Of a stretch of DNA of 64,000 bases, positions 30,052-39,337 are shown in pieces. Under the pieces are notes generated by a model. That model searched no databases. It had not been told where the DNA came from and was given only the letters and a program-made list of their open reading frames with translations. The stretch is taken from contig NZ_NFUR01000002.1 of assembly GCF_002127225.1 (NCBI RefSeq), positions 124,001-188,000 on the forward strand, written 5' to 3'. Origin of the DNA: Sphingomonas sp. IBVSS2. Lineage in GTDB: Bacteria; Pseudomonadota; Alphaproteobacteria; Sphingomonadales; Sphingomonadaceae. Numbering within the stretch: position 1 is the first letter of the stretch; the number at the start of each line of letters is the position of its first letter. The position numbers and the translations under genes are program-made.

Positions 30052-30447
30052 ATGGCAGTGACCGATCCCCTGGGTGATATGCTCACCCGCATCCGCAACG
30101 GCCAGCGCGCCCGCAAGGACTCCGTCCTGACGCCGGCGAGCAAGCTGCGTGCGCGCGTTCTCGATGTGCTCCAGCGCGAAGGCTATATCCGTGGCTATAG
30201 CGAAGAGCAGATGGGCCCCGCCGCGGGCATCCGCATCGAGCTGAAGTATTTCGAGGGCCAGCCGGCGATCAAGCACGTCGCGCGCATCTCGAAGCCGGGC
30301 CGCCGTGTCTACTCGGGCAGCCAGGAGCTTCCCCGCGTGCGCAACGGCCTGGGCATCACGATCGTCTCGACGCCTCGCGGCGTTCTCTCGGACGCGGAAG
30401 CGCGCGAGCAGAATGTCGGCGGCGAAGTGCTGGCGGAGGTGTTCTGA
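30052..30447 (+). CDS. rpsH: 30S ribosomal protein S8 (uS8)
   Basis: A 131-residue 16S rRNA-binding protein that represses the spc operon in E. coli. The start [17 protein letters not shown] was chosen over longer frames because it is the family start. The C-terminal block [19 protein letters not shown] is canonical. The stop TGATG overlaps rplF. Confidence 0.97.
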   Translation: MAVTDPLGDMLTRIRNGQRARKDSVLTPASKLRARVLDVLQREGYIRGYSEEQMGPAAGIRIELKYFEGQPAIKHVARISKPGRRVYSGSQELPRVRNGLGITIVSTPRGVLSDAEAREQNVGGEVLAEVF

Positions 30448-30980
30448 TGAGCCGCATCGGCAAGAAGCCGGTCACCGTGCCGGCAGGCGTTACCGCCTCG
30501 ATCGAAGGCCGGGTGCTGAGCGTGAAGGGCCCGAAGGGCACCCTGTCGCTCAATCTGCGTGACGAGATCAGCTACACCGTCGAGGACGGCGGCATCGTGG
30601 TGAAGCCGGCGAACGAGACCAAGCAGGCGCGTGCCTTCTGGGGCATGCAGCGCACGCTGGTCCAGAACCTCGTCACCGGCGTGACCGAGGGCTTCTCCAA
30701 GAAGCTCCTGATCACCGGCGTCGGCTATCGCGCTGCGTCGCAGGGCAAGGTGCTCAAGCTCCAGCTCGGCTATTCGCACGACGTGAACATCGACGTGCCG
30801 GAAGGCATCGAGATCAAGACCCCGGATCAGACCACGGTCGAGATCTCGGGGATCGACAAGCAGAAGGTCGGCCAGATTGCGGCCGAGATTCGCCGCTGGC
30901 GCAAGCCCGAGCCGTACAAGGGCAAGGGCATCAAGTACGACGGCGAATTCATCTTCCGTAAGGAAGGGAAGAAGAAGTGA
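30447..30980 (+). CDS. rplF: 50S ribosomal protein L6 (uL6)
   Basis: A 177-residue protein near the factor-binding site. [15 protein letters not shown] start and [13 protein letters not shown] end are canonical. Its stop lies inside the first codons of rplR. Confidence 0.98.
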   Translation: MSRIGKKPVTVPAGVTASIEGRVLSVKGPKGTLSLNLRDEISYTVEDGGIVVKPANETKQARAFWGMQRTLVQNLVTGVTEGFSKKLLITGVGYRAASQGKVLKLQLGYSHDVNIDVPEGIEIKTPDQTTVEISGIDKQKVGQIAAEIRRWRKPEPYKGKGIKYDGEFIFRKEGKKK

Positions 30981-31339
30981 TCAGCACCAAGGGTCTCTCG
31001 CTTTTCGCGAAGCGTCGTCGCCGCAACCGCACTGCGCTGCGTGCGCGTGCCGGTGGTCGTCCGCGTCTTTCGGTCCATCGCTCGGGCAAGCACATCTATG
31101 CCCAGGTGATCGACGATACGCAGGGCAAGACCGTCGCCGCGGCTTCCACCCTCGACAAGGACGTGCGCGGCAAGACCGGCGCGACCATCGAGGCCGCGCA
31201 GGAAGTCGGCAAGCGCGTTGCCGCGGCTGCCAAGGCCGCCGGCATCACCCAGGTCGTGTTCGACCGCGGTGGCTTCCTCTATCATGGCCGCGTCAAGGCG
31301 CTGGCCGATGCCGCTCGTGAGAGCGGGCTGGAGTTCTGA
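30977..31339 (+). CDS. rplR: 50S ribosomal protein L18 (uL18)
   Basis: A 120-residue 5S rRNA-binding protein. It begins with GTG at 30977, overlapping the rplF stop by 4 nt. Canonical segments [18 protein letters not shown] and [21 protein letters not shown] are present. Confidence 0.97.
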   Translation: MISTKGLSLFAKRRRRNRTALRARAGGRPRLSVHRSGKHIYAQVIDDTQGKTVAAASTLDKDVRGKTGATIEAAQEVGKRVAAAAKAAGITQVVFDRGGFLYHGRVKALADAARESGLEF

Positions 31340-31341
31340 GA

Positions 31342-32076
31342 ATGGCTGACGAAAACAACCAGGCGCCGGAAGGCGCGGGCTTCGAGGCCCAGGACGCCGG
31401 TGCCGGTGCTCCCCAGGAGCAGCAGGGCCGTGGCCGTGGCCGTGGCCGTGGTGGCCCGGGCGGCGGTGGTGATCGCGGCCGTGGCGGCCGTGACGGCAAC
31501 CGTGGCCGTCGCGACGATCGTCGTGGCCAGAACGCCGAGGACGGCGGCGAGGAACTGATCGAGAAGCTGGTCCACATCAACCGCGTCTCGAAGACGGTGA
31601 AGGGCGGCAAGCGCTTCGGCTTCGCGGCGCTGGTCGTCGTGGGCGACGGCAAGGGTCGTGTCGGCTTCGGCCATGGCAAGGCGCGCGAAGTGCCGGAAGC
31701 CATTTCGAAGGCGACCGCCTCGGCCAAGAAGAAGATGCTGCGCGTTCCGCTCAAGGAAGGCCGCACGCTGCACCATGACGGTGCGGGTCACTTCGGCGCC
31801 GGCCGCGTCTATGTGCGCTCGGCCCCGCAGGGTACCGGCATCATCGCGGGCGGCCCGATGCGCGCCGTCTTCGAGAGCCTGGGCGTGGCGGACGTGGTGA
31901 CCAAGTCGGTCGGCACTTCGAACCCCTACAACATGATCCGCGCCACCTTCGAAGCGCTCGGCGAGCAGACCTCGCCGAAGAGCGTTGCGCAGCGCCGCGG
32001 CAAGAAGATTGCCGACCTGCTCGGCCGCGGCGGTTCGCAGACCGCCGAGGCGGATGCTGCGGCTATCGCGGAGTAA
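31342..32076 (+). CDS. rpsE: 30S ribosomal protein S5 (uS5) with long RGG-rich N-terminal extension
   Basis: A 244-residue S5 against 167 in E. coli. Residues from about 73 on are the standard protein ([20 protein letters not shown], spectinomycin loop, [17 protein letters not shown], and the C-terminal helix region). Residues 1-72 are a disordered extension with Ala/Glu/Gln followed by repeated [23 protein letters not shown] blocks resembling RGG RNA-binding tails. Such extensions occur in sphingomonads as far as I recall; their role is not known. An in-frame start near residue 73 is absent, so the extension is part of the gene. Confidence 0.96.
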   Translation: MADENNQAPEGAGFEAQDAGAGAPQEQQGRGRGRGRGGPGGGGDRGRGGRDGNRGRRDDRRGQNAEDGGEELIEKLVHINRVSKTVKGGKRFGFAALVVVGDGKGRVGFGHGKAREVPEAISKATASAKKKMLRVPLKEGRTLHHDGAGHFGAGRVYVRSAPQGTGIIAGGPMRAVFESLGVADVVTKSVGTSNPYNMIRATFEALGEQTSPKSVAQRRGKKIADLLGRGGSQTAEADAAAIAE

Positions 32077-32082
32077 TCGATC

Positions 32083-32262
32083 ATGGCGAAGATCAAGATC
32101 CAGCAGATCGGCTCGCCGATCCGCCGCACCAAGGATCAGCGCGCGACGCTGATCGGCCTTGGCCTCAACAAGATGCACAAGGTCTCGGAGCTCGAGGACA
32201 CCCCCGAAGTTCGGGGCATGATCCGCAAGCTGCCGCACATGGTGAAGGTGCTCGAGGGCTGA
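32083..32262 (+). CDS. rpmD: 50S ribosomal protein L30 (uL30)
   Basis: A 59-residue protein read directly from the sequence: it starts [20 protein letters not shown] and ends HMVKVLEG. Canonical length and sequence. It follows rpsE by 6 nt and is normally followed by rplO. Here a terminator and an antisense gene intervene. Confidence 0.96.
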   Translation: MAKIKIQQIGSPIRRTKDQRATLIGLGLNKMHKVSELEDTPEVRGMIRKLPHMVKVLEG

Positions 32263-32302
32263 GGCCTTCGATCGCTGGCAGCGACAATAGGGAAGGGGCG
32301 GC

Positions 32303-32322
32303 AGGCGACTGTCGCCTCTTTT
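32303..32322 (+). terminator. intrinsic terminator after rpmD
   Basis: AGGCGA (32303-32308), CTG loop, TCGCCT (32312-32317), then CTTTT. It ends the first part of the spc operon 40 nt after rpmD. The stem is short, so strength is uncertain. Confidence 0.65.
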
Positions 32323-32489
32323 CGTTATGGGCGCGGGCGAAGCGGCGAGGGGACGCCGTTGGCTTGGGTGCTTCAATCCGTTGCCGCGTGCTTCCGGCGG
32401 CGATCTCGACTGGAGCGGCGCCGTCCTCGGGATCTGTCCGGCAGCATCCGGATTCGCGCTCCAGATACCGAACTCTATCCTTGGCCAGT

Positions 32490-33614
32490 CTAGGGTGATC
32501 GGGGTTGCTGTTGCGTGGCGCAGTGCACGCCGCCGCCCGATTCGCCGATCGGATCGATATCCAGCATCACGATCTCGCGTTCCGGGTACAGGTGCTTCAG
32601 AGTGTCGCGGGCCTGCGCATCGGTTTCGCGATCGCCGAACCGCGCGCCGATCACCGCGCCGTTGCAGACATAATAGTTGATGTAGCTGGAGACGAAATCG
32701 GGTGCCCGCGACCGGATGGCATCCGGTTCCGGCAGCTTCATGATTTGCAGCGGGCGCCCGCTCGCATCGCGCGCCTGCTCCAGTACGCGCAGCGTTTCAT
32801 GCGCTGCCACCGACCAGGGGTCGTCATGGTCGATCGCGTCGTCGATCTGGATCAGAACCCTGCCGGGCCCGACGAAGCGCGCCAGCGCGTCGATGTGATA
32901 ATCGGTGATGTCGGCGCCGGCGATGCCGGGCGCCCAGATCGTCCGGCGTGCGCCCAGCGCCAGTTCGAGGCGCCGGGCGATCTCGTCGCGCGGCAGCGTA
33001 TTGCGATTGCCATTGGCCCAGCAGCTTGCATGCGCGAGCAGTGTTCCGGCGCCATCATGCTCGACGCCGCCCTGTTCGCCCACCAGTCCGGTCTCGAGCA
33101 GCGGCATGCCCAGCCGTGCCGCCACGCGTGCCGCGATCCGCGCATCGTTGGCGTGCGGCTGCTTGTTGCCCCAGCCGTTGAATCGCAGATGGGCAATGGC
33201 GAGGCGCCCCGCCGCATCGGCGACGAAGGTCGGGCCCGAATCCCGGCACCAGAGATCGTCGGTCGGAATATCCCAAAGCTCGACCTTGGCGCTCAATAAT
33301 CTCCTGTTGCCGGTGCGGGCCGTGTCCGCGCCCAGCATCGCCACCGGCTCGAATTCGGCGATGGCATTGGCGATATCGGCGATCGAGCGTTGCACTGCGT
33401 CCAGATCGCGGGCGCCATAGGCGGCGCGCGATACCGGCCACTGCATGAAGGTGCGTTCGTGCGGGCCGCTCTCCAGCGGCATGTGATAGGCTTTGAGCCG
33501 GGCATCGGGCTCGCTGGCTGCGGTCGATCCGGGCATTGCGAGCGACCAGGCCCCCTTTGTCGTCACCGTTGCAGCGGCCAGGCCCGCTCCCATGATCCGT
33601 CGCCGACTCAGCAT
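32490..33614 (-). CDS. Tat-exported agmatine deiminase / peptidylarginine-deiminase-like enzyme
   Basis: A 374-residue guanidino-group hydrolase. Visible active-site blocks of the bacterial PAD/AguA family are WCRDSGP (123-128), [10 protein letters not shown] (179-188), YHIDALARF (239-247) and [11 protein letters not shown] with catalytic Cys365. The N-terminus [13 protein letters not shown] is a twin-arginine signal, so the protein is probably exported folded; classical AguA is cytoplasmic. Substrate (agmatine or another guanidine) is open. It is transcribed against the ribosomal operon and splits rpmD from rplO. Confidence 0.88.
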   Translation of the reverse strand: MLSRRRIMGAGLAAATVTTKGAWSLAMPGSTAASEPDARLKAYHMPLESGPHERTFMQWPVSRAAYGARDLDAVQRSIADIANAIAEFEPVAMLGADTARTGNRRLLSAKVELWDIPTDDLWCRDSGPTFVADAAGRLAIAHLRFNGWGNKQPHANDARIAARVAARLGMPLLETGLVGEQGGVEHDGAGTLLAHASCWANGNRNTLPRDEIARRLELALGARRTIWAPGIAGADITDYHIDALARFVGPGRVLIQIDDAIDHDDPWSVAAHETLRVLEQARDASGRPLQIMKLPEPDAIRSRAPDFVSSYINYYVCNGAVIGARFGDRETDAQARDTLKHLYPEREIVMLDIDPIGESGGGVHCATQQQPRSP

Positions 33615-33759
33615 TTTGCGCCTCCGGCTTGGTCGAGATGCGTATCTAGCGCCTTCGCCAGGCGGTGCCAGCCGCGAAAATCGCCCCCTTGCCGGGGCAT
33701 CCGTTCGCGGAAGGAGGAAGGCCCGGAAGCCGATCCTGGCGGAGGTTTCGATCGGGGAG

Positions 33760-33788
33760 TCGACAAACCCCGTCTCCCCCGCTATGGG
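33760..33788 (+). promoter_or_regulatory. candidate promoter for rplO-secY-adk
   Basis: TCGACA (33760-33765), 17-nt spacer, TATGGG (33783-33788), about 50 nt before rplO. The same TATGGG -10 form appears before rpsJ. Fits the need for a new promoter once the spc operon was split. Prediction by eye. Confidence 0.45.
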
Positions 33789-33839
33789 CCCCGCTTCCTT
33801 TTCCATCAGCGCGACAAAAGCGAAAGCGAGTGCACGACC

Positions 33840-34391
33840 ATGAAGCTCAACGATCTCCGCGATAACAATGGTGCCCGTCAGGGCCGCGTCCGTGTCGGCC
33901 GCGGCATCGGCTCGGGCCTGGGCAAGACCGCCGGCCGCGGCCAGAAGGGCCAGAAGAGCCGCGAAGGCGTCTCGATCAAGGGCTTCGAGGGCGGCCAGAT
34001 GCCGCTCCACATGCGCATCCCGAAGCGCGGCTTCAACAACATCTTCGCCAAGGACTATGCCGAGGTGAACCTGGGCGCGATCCAGAAGGCGATCGATTCG
34101 GGCAAGCTGACCGCGACCGACCTGACCCAGGCCGAGCTGAACGCGGCGGGCCTGACCCGTGGCGGCAAGGACGGCGTGCGCCTCCTCGCCAAGGGCGAGC
34201 TCAAGGCCAAGCTGAACTTCACGGTCGCCGGCGCGTCGAAGAGCGCGATCGAGGCGGTCGAGAAGGCCGGCGGCACCGTGACGATCCCGACGATCGTGCC
34301 GGCCGCCGAGAAGGCCAAGGCCAAGCACCGCGTCGTGCAGAAGGCCCGCGCGGCGGACAAGGAAGCCAAGAAGGCCGCCGCCAAGGCCTGA
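33840..34391 (+). CDS. rplO: 50S ribosomal protein L15 (uL15)
   Basis: A 183-residue assembly protein. [14 protein letters not shown] start, the Gly-rich [22 protein letters not shown] region and RIPKRGFNN block are canonical. The last 30 residues are a Lys/Ala-rich tail. Separated from its usual neighbour rpmD by 1.6 kb. Confidence 0.97.
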   Translation: MKLNDLRDNNGARQGRVRVGRGIGSGLGKTAGRGQKGQKSREGVSIKGFEGGQMPLHMRIPKRGFNNIFAKDYAEVNLGAIQKAIDSGKLTATDLTQAELNAAGLTRGGKDGVRLLAKGELKAKLNFTVAGASKSAIEAVEKAGGTVTIPTIVPAAEKAKAKHRVVQKARAADKEAKKAAAKA

Positions 34392-34392
34392 G

Positions 34393-34472
34393 CGTCATCC
34401 CGGCGCAAGCCGGGATCTCGTGCAACGCGCGGGCGCCCGCGGCCCGAGACCCAGGCTTTCGCCGGGGTGACG
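34393..34472. repeat. intergenic inverted repeat (28-bp arms) between rplO and secY
   Basis: The left arm (34393-34420), beginning CGTCATCCCGGCGCAAGCCG, is an imperfect reverse complement of the right arm (34445-34472), ending GCCGGGGTGACG. The structure matches a common dispersed intergenic repeat of alphaproteobacteria and differs in sequence from the repeat at 1906-1993. It may affect rplO-secY readthrough. Confidence 0.7.
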
Positions 34473-34595
34473 GAAGCGCGGCGAACGCCGGAGCAGGGCG
34501 AGGGCGCATTGCCCTTCGCAGCTTAGGACTTATATCAGCGGCGGGGGGCGGTAGAACGCTTTCCCGCCGCTTTGATTTCCGGGACTGACCAACAC

Positions 34596-35957
34596 ATGGC
34601 CTCCGCCTCCGATCAACTTGCTTCCAGCATCAACCTGGCGAAGTTCGCCCAGGCCACCGATCTCAAGAAGCGTCTGTGGTTCACCCTCGGCGCGCTGATC
34701 GTCTTCCGGATGCTGAGCTACGTGCCCCTGCCGGGCGTCGACCCCACCCAGCTGAACCTGCTCGCGCAGCAGACCCAGGGCGGCGTGCTCGACTTCTTCA
34801 ACAACTTCACAGGCGGCGCGCTCAACCGCATGTCGATCGTCGCGCTCGGCGTGATGCCCTACATCACCGCCTCGATCGTGGTGCAGCTCGCGACGTCGCT
34901 GTCGCCGCAGCTCAACGCGATCAAGAAGGAAGGCGAGAGCGGCCGCAAGCGGCTGAACCAATATACCCGCTACGGCACCGTCGCGCTGACCGCGGTGCAG
35001 GGCTATTTCATCGCCGTGGGCCTCGAGACGTTCGGCGCGAGCCAGGGCCTGCAGCCCGTGGTGGAGCCTGGCCTGATCTTCCGCATCGGCGCGGTCATCT
35101 CGCTGATCGGCGGCACCATGTTCCTGATGTGGATCGGCGAGCAGATCACCAATCGCGGTATCGGCAACGGCATCTCGCTGATCATCATGGCCGGCATCGT
35201 CGCCCGCCTGCCCACCACACTCGTCCAGCTGTTCGAGAGCGGCCGCACCGGGTCGATCGATCCGCTGCGCCTGATCACGATCATCGTCGGCGTGGCGATC
35301 CTGGTGCTGTTCATCTGCTTCATGGAGCGCGCCCAGCGGCGTATCCTGATCCAGTATCCGAAGCGCCAGACGGCGCGCGGCGTGCAGGCCGAGCGCAGCC
35401 ACCTGCCGCTCAAGCTCAACACCGCCGGCGTGATCCCGCCGATCTTCGCGTCGTCGCTGCTGCTCTTGCCGCTGACCGTCACCCAGTTCGCCGGCAACAT
35501 GACCGCGGGCGAGAACTGGTGGAGCGACCTGATCATCAACCTCAACACCTGGCTGCGCCACGGCTCGCCGGTGTACATGACGCTCTACGGCCTCGGCATC
35601 ATCTTCTTCTCCTTCTTCTACACCGCCGTGGTGTTCAATCCGGAGGAGACCGCCGAGAACCTCAAGCGCTATGGCGGGTTCATCCCGGGCATCCGCCCCG
35701 GCAAGAACACCGAGCTCTATTTCGACTATGTGCTCACCCGCATCACCGTGATCGGCGCGGCCTATCTGACGATCATCTGCCTCGTTCCCGAGGCGGTGTT
35801 CTCGTCGATGAGCATCCCGTTCCTGATGGGCGGCACCAGCCTGCTCATCGTGGTCAACGTGACGATGGACACGGTGACCCAGATCCAGTCGCACCTGCTG
35901 GCCCACCAGTATGGCGACCTGATCAAGAAAGCGAAGCTCAAGGGCCGCGCGCGCTGA
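34596..35957 (+). CDS. secY: preprotein translocase subunit SecY
   Basis: A 453-residue inner-membrane channel with ten membrane helices. Typical blocks are PGVD in the first periplasmic loop, the GVMPYITASIVVQL plug/helix-2 region, RGIGNGISLII and the cytoplasmic loop GFIPGIRPGKNT. The ATG at 34596 gives the expected short N-terminus. In the spc operon as usual, after rplO. Confidence 0.97.
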   Translation: MASASDQLASSINLAKFAQATDLKKRLWFTLGALIVFRMLSYVPLPGVDPTQLNLLAQQTQGGVLDFFNNFTGGALNRMSIVALGVMPYITASIVVQLATSLSPQLNAIKKEGESGRKRLNQYTRYGTVALTAVQGYFIAVGLETFGASQGLQPVVEPGLIFRIGAVISLIGGTMFLMWIGEQITNRGIGNGISLIIMAGIVARLPTTLVQLFESGRTGSIDPLRLITIIVGVAILVLFICFMERAQRRILIQYPKRQTARGVQAERSHLPLKLNTAGVIPPIFASSLLLLPLTVTQFAGNMTAGENWWSDLIINLNTWLRHGSPVYMTLYGLGIIFFSFFYTAVVFNPEETAENLKRYGGFIPGIRPGKNTELYFDYVLTRITVIGAAYLTIICLVPEAVFSSMSIPFLMGGTSLLIVVNVTMDTVTQIQSHLLAHQYGDLIKKAKLKGRAR

Positions 35958-35966
35958 GCGCGGCCC
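35942..35966 (+). promoter_or_regulatory. 9-bp hairpin across the secY stop codon
   Basis: GGGCCGCGC (35942-35950) pairs with GCGCGGCCC (35958-35966) around the secY stop. There is no T-run, so it may uncouple secY from adk or protect the mRNA rather than terminate transcription. Confidence 0.45.
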
Positions 35967-35996
35967 AAACTGGCCGAAACTGAGGGGATAGGCTTA

Positions 35997-36650
35997 GTGA
36001 ACATCATCCTGTTGGGCCCGCCGGGAGCCGGCAAGGGCACCCAGGCTAAGCGGCTCGAACAAGAGCGCGGCATGGTTCAGCTCTCGACCGGCGACATGCT
36101 GCGCGCCGCAGTCAAGGCGGGCACGCCCACCGGCCTGCAGGCCAAGGCGGTCATGGACGCGGGCGAGCTCGTGTCCGATTCGATCGTCTCGGGCATCATC
36201 GGCGAGCGGCTCGACATGGAAGACACGCTGAAGGGAGCGATCTTCGACGGCTATCCGCGCACCGCGGCCCAGGCCGAATCGCTGGATGCGCTGCTTTCGG
36301 AGCGCGGCCGCAAGCTCGACTATGTGATCGAGCTCGAAGTGGACGAGGACGCGCTGGTCGAGCGGGTCGAGGGCCGCTTCACCTGCGCGAATTGCGGCGA
36401 GGGCTATCACGACAAGTTCAAGCTGCCCAAGGTCGCGGGCACGTGCGACGTGTGCGGCCATCACGAGTTCAAGCGTCGCCCGGACGACAATGCCGAGACG
36501 GTGCGCACCCGCATGGCCGAGTATCGCGCCAAGACCGCGCCGATCCTGCCCTTCTACGAGGCCAAGGGCCTGGTGCGGAAGGTCGACGGCATGGCCGACA
36601 TCGCCGATGTGGGCGCGCAGATCGACGCGATCCTCGACAGCGCGGGATAG
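35997..36650 (+). CDS. adk: adenylate kinase with zinc-binding LID
   Basis: A 217-residue enzyme that interconverts ATP + AMP and 2 ADP. P-loop GPPGAGKGT at residues 8-16. The LID holds four Cys (130, 133, 150, 153) in CxxC...CxxC form, predicting a structural zinc. GTG start. Its place after secY is the ancestral arrangement, but rpsM does not follow directly, and no rpmJ or infA is present here. Confidence 0.96.
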   Translation: MNIILLGPPGAGKGTQAKRLEQERGMVQLSTGDMLRAAVKAGTPTGLQAKAVMDAGELVSDSIVSGIIGERLDMEDTLKGAIFDGYPRTAAQAESLDALLSERGRKLDYVIELEVDEDALVERVEGRFTCANCGEGYHDKFKLPKVAGTCDVCGHHEFKRRPDDNAETVRTRMAEYRAKTAPILPFYEAKGLVRKVDGMADIADVGAQIDAILDSAG

Positions 36651-36885
36651 GCCGGGGTCCGAGGCGGGGGCTCGATCGAGGTTTTGATTTCCTTCGTCGT
36701 CCCCGCCTTCGGGGGACGGCGCGGCATATCGATTATGCCGCGACCCCGAGGTCTCCGCTCCCTCATGGGGAGCCGCGCGAGATTCCGGCTTTGTAATATA
36801 TTGTTGCCCTAACCCCTGCTTAAGCCGGGGCTGGGACGATCCCCCTTTGCTCCGGCATCCCGGCCGGGCGGGGGATTGGTCGTCG

Positions 36886-37905
36886 ATGCTGCCCAAGCGC
36901 GCCCTGTTGCGAGCCGCCCGGTGGACCGGCCTGTCGATGCTCGCCCGCCGCGCGACCGGGGCCCAGTTGCGCATCCTCTGCTATCATGGCCTGTGGCTGG
37001 CGCCCGGGGCCCCTTTCGGCAGTTGCCTGTTCATGACGCCGGACCGGTTCGCGGCGCGCATGGCGCGGCTCGCGCATTCGGGCCTGCCGGTGCTGCCGCT
37101 GGGCGAGGCGGTCGAGCGGCTCGCCGCGAACCGCCTGCCGCGCGCCGCGGTGGTGATCACGATCGACGATGGCTGGGCTTCGACCCACAGCCACATGCTG
37201 CCGGTGCTCGAGCGGTATCGCCTGCCCGCGACGCTCTATGCGACCACCTGGTATACGGGGCGCGACCTGCCGGTGATCAATGTCGCGGTCGACCATCTCA
37301 TCGCCGCTTCGGGCCGGCCAGGGGCGGAGCGCGGCGCGGTGATCCGCCGGATCGAGGCGCTGCCGGAGCGGGACCGGCTCGAGGCGCTGCGCGCATATGG
37401 CCGGGCGCTCGGCGTGGGCGAGGCCTGGCTCGAATGCCGGCAGTTCCACCTCATGCGCCCGGCCGAGATCGCCGACGCGCATGGCCGGGGGCTCGACATC
37501 CAGCTCCACACCCACCGGCATATCGACGTTGCCGGCCGCATCGGCCAGCTCGTGCCCGAGATCGCGGCGAACCGGGCCGCGCTGGTCGCCGCGACCGGTG
37601 CCGGCGCGCCGGAGCATTTCTGCTATCCGAGCGGCACCTTCCATCCATCCGCGCCCGCGCTGCTCGCGGCGAGCGGCATCCGCTCCGCCACTTTGGTGAC
37701 CGAGGGGCTCAACCCGCCCGGCGCCAGCCCCTATGCGCTGCGCCGTTTCGTCGATGGGCAGCATGTGCGGGCCAGCGCTTTCGATGCCTATCTGGACGGC
37801 ACGCTCCATTATCTCTCCCGCGCACGGGCGGTGGCCGGCCGGATCGAGATCGAAGTGCCGCGTCGTGTCGCCGCCGCTTCTGGAATGCTGCTCTGCGCGC
37901 TATGA
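36886..37905 (+). CDS. polysaccharide deacetylase-family protein
   Basis: A 339-residue NodB-type carbohydrate esterase-4 homologue. Motifs seen are ITIDDGW (catalytic/metal Asp pair), HTHRHID (metal His pair) and YPSGTFHP. It has no clear signal peptide. It may deacetylate an exported or lipid-linked polysaccharide. The 3' end, coding AASGMLLCAL, lies inside the left copy of a 43-bp direct repeat. In the 36651-36885 gap only a GTCCCC/GGGGAC stem near 36699-36717 is seen. Confidence 0.88.
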   Translation: MLPKRALLRAARWTGLSMLARRATGAQLRILCYHGLWLAPGAPFGSCLFMTPDRFAARMARLAHSGLPVLPLGEAVERLAANRLPRAAVVITIDDGWASTHSHMLPVLERYRLPATLYATTWYTGRDLPVINVAVDHLIAASGRPGAERGAVIRRIEALPERDRLEALRAYGRALGVGEAWLECRQFHLMRPAEIADAHGRGLDIQLHTHRHIDVAGRIGQLVPEIAANRAALVAATGAGAPEHFCYPSGTFHPSAPALLAASGIRSATLVTEGLNPPGASPYALRRFVDGQHVRASAFDAYLDGTLHYLSRARAVAGRIEIEVPRRVAAASGMLLCAL

Positions 37906-37915
37906 TCGCTCTGCC
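37873..37915 (+). repeat. 43-bp direct repeat, left copy
   Basis: Begins GCCGCTTCTGGAATGCTGCT and ends CGCTCTGCC. Identical to 38403-38445. This copy contains the last codons and stop of the deacetylase gene. The 530-bp distance between copies equals one small gene unit. Confidence 0.95.
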
Positions 37916-37932
37916 GGTTTGGGGGAGGGGAG

Positions 37933-38376
37933 ATGAATTGGGCGCCGAAGGTCATCGTCATTGCGACGCTGGTGCTCTTTGGGCACCTGATTGATATCAG
38001 ATCGACGGAAATGGAGATCGGCGGTCTTCACATCGATCTCGCCGATAGTGCCATCCTCCGAGGCGCTCTAGCTATCGTCTATCTCCATATATGGGCGTCA
38101 TCCATGCATGTCGGTGCGCTCACCGATCACGCAAGCATGCATGCGAAAGCACTCAAGCGCCTGCGCGTCCGTAACTTCGTCAGGATGTCTCGGTCACTTC
38201 CGACAGGCGAAGCACGCAAGCTGACCATCAAGTTTTGCACGGCGCTCGCCACGATAGGCTTCAATGCCCACATGGCGTTGCTTCAGATCGTAACTTGGAC
38301 TGCGGTCTTCTTCGCTATTTTCGATGCCGCTTCGTTTCTCGGTCTCATAGGTAGACGGTTCCTTTTCGGGCATTGA
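37933..38376 (+). CDS. hypothetical membrane protein inside a repeat-bounded insertion
   Basis: A 147-residue protein with three hydrophobic segments (about residues 6-22, 42-64, 113-140) and a basic middle (KALKRLRVRNFVRM). GGGGAGGGGAG precedes the ATG. It lies between two 43-bp direct repeats and has lower GC than its neighbours, so it was probably inserted recently. No family recognised. Confidence 0.7.
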   Translation: MNWAPKVIVIATLVLFGHLIDIRSTEMEIGGLHIDLADSAILRGALAIVYLHIWASSMHVGALTDHASMHAKALKRLRVRNFVRMSRSLPTGEARKLTIKFCTALATIGFNAHMALLQIVTWTAVFFAIFDAASFLGLIGRRFLFGH

Positions 38377-38402
38377 GTTTTCACGCGGATCGCATCTGCC
38401 AT

Positions 38403-38445
38403 GCCGCTTCTGGAATGCTGCTCTGCGCGCTATGATCGCTCTGCC
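38403..38445 (+). repeat. 43-bp direct repeat, right copy
   Basis: Exact copy of 37873-37915, here noncoding and just upstream of the SRPBCC gene. The sequence after both copies (a GGGGAGGG-type ribosome-binding site and ATG) is similar too. Confidence 0.95.
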
Positions 38446-38464
38446 TCGACAGGGGAGGGAGAAG

Positions 38465-38980
38465 ATGAAGGCTCGTTTGTCGATCGTGCTGGCGCTCGCC
38501 GCCGCCATGCCCGCTGCCGCCGAAGTCACCGCTTCGACGGAAACCAGCTTCACCGTTGTCGAGAAGGCTGCGATCGCCGCCCCGCCCGCCAAGGTGTGGG
38601 CGGCCCTGGTCACGCCCTCGGCCTGGTGGAGCGGCGAGCATAGCTGGTCGGGCAGCGCCGCGAACCTTTCGCTCGATCCGCGCCCCGGCGGCTGCTGGTG
38701 CGAGAAGCTGCCGGACGGCGGCGGCGTCGAGCACATGCGCGTGATCTTCGTCCGGCCGGGCAAGATGCTGCGCCTCAGCGGCGGGCTGGGGCCGTTGCAA
38801 TCCTTTCCGGCCAGCGCGGTGATGACGGTTACGCTCGATCCCGCGCCGGACGGCAAGTCGACCGGGGTGACGGTGGAATATGCCGTGGCGGGCGCGCCGG
38901 GGCTGGGCCGGATCGCCGCGCCGGTCGATGGCGTGCTCGCGGCGCAGGTCGCCGGGCTGAAGGCCGCCGCCGAGCGCTGA
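38465..38980 (+). CDS. secreted SRPBCC (START-like) domain protein
   Basis: A 171-residue protein with a signal peptide (1-19) and a helix-grip SRPBCC domain: AAIAAPPAKVWAALVTPSAWWSG, then a beta-sheet region and a C-terminal helix. These domains bind hydrophobic ligands. Role unknown. Before the insertion of the 37933 gene it probably followed the deacetylase directly. Confidence 0.82.
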   Translation: MKARLSIVLALAAAMPAAAEVTASTETSFTVVEKAAIAAPPAKVWAALVTPSAWWSGEHSWSGSAANLSLDPRPGGCWCEKLPDGGGVEHMRVIFVRPGKMLRLSGGLGPLQSFPASAVMTVTLDPAPDGKSTGVTVEYAVAGAPGLGRIAAPVDGVLAAQVAGLKAAAER

Positions 38981-39337
38981 GCGCTGAGCGGTTTCAACAT
39001 TACGGTTTTTTCATGCCCCGGTCACCGCCCGGGGCGCCGCCGGGGGCTATCAGCAGCCCATGGCCGGCACGCCCCCGCCGGTCATGCATCAGAGGTCAAA
39101 CACATCCGGTTCACGCGTTGCTCTTCCCGGCGCCGGCCCGCTCGCTCCTCCCCCTGCGATCGCCGCCGCGCCGATGGTCCGGATCAGCCCCCTTTCCGGA
39201 TCGGGCTCGCCGGGAAGAGCGCCTGGGACGCGGATGCGCACTGAAGGCGCCGATGCTGCCCTGGCATCGACGCTCGGCCGGCGGACGCCCCCTTGTCCGT
39301 CGGCCACCCCTTTTGCCGGGTCGGGCGGAGGATGGAC
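38981..39337 (+). other. intergenic region with no recognised gene
   Basis: 357 nt between the SRPBCC gene and the response regulator. It contains a run of T (39005-39010) and a CCCCGG/CCGGGG stem (39017-39035). No convincing gene: the 93-codon plus-strand frame here has no domain and a Pro/Gly-rich noise composition. Confidence 0.5.

Noticed and set aside
36651..36885. Possible rpmJ or infA gene after adk
   Set aside because: No short frame with L36 (zinc Cys/His set) or IF1 features is present between adk and rpsM.
37933..38376. The 43-bp direct repeats as an insertion-sequence target duplication
   Set aside because: Target duplications are usually 2-14 bp, there is no transposase and no terminal inverted repeats; another mechanism is more likely.
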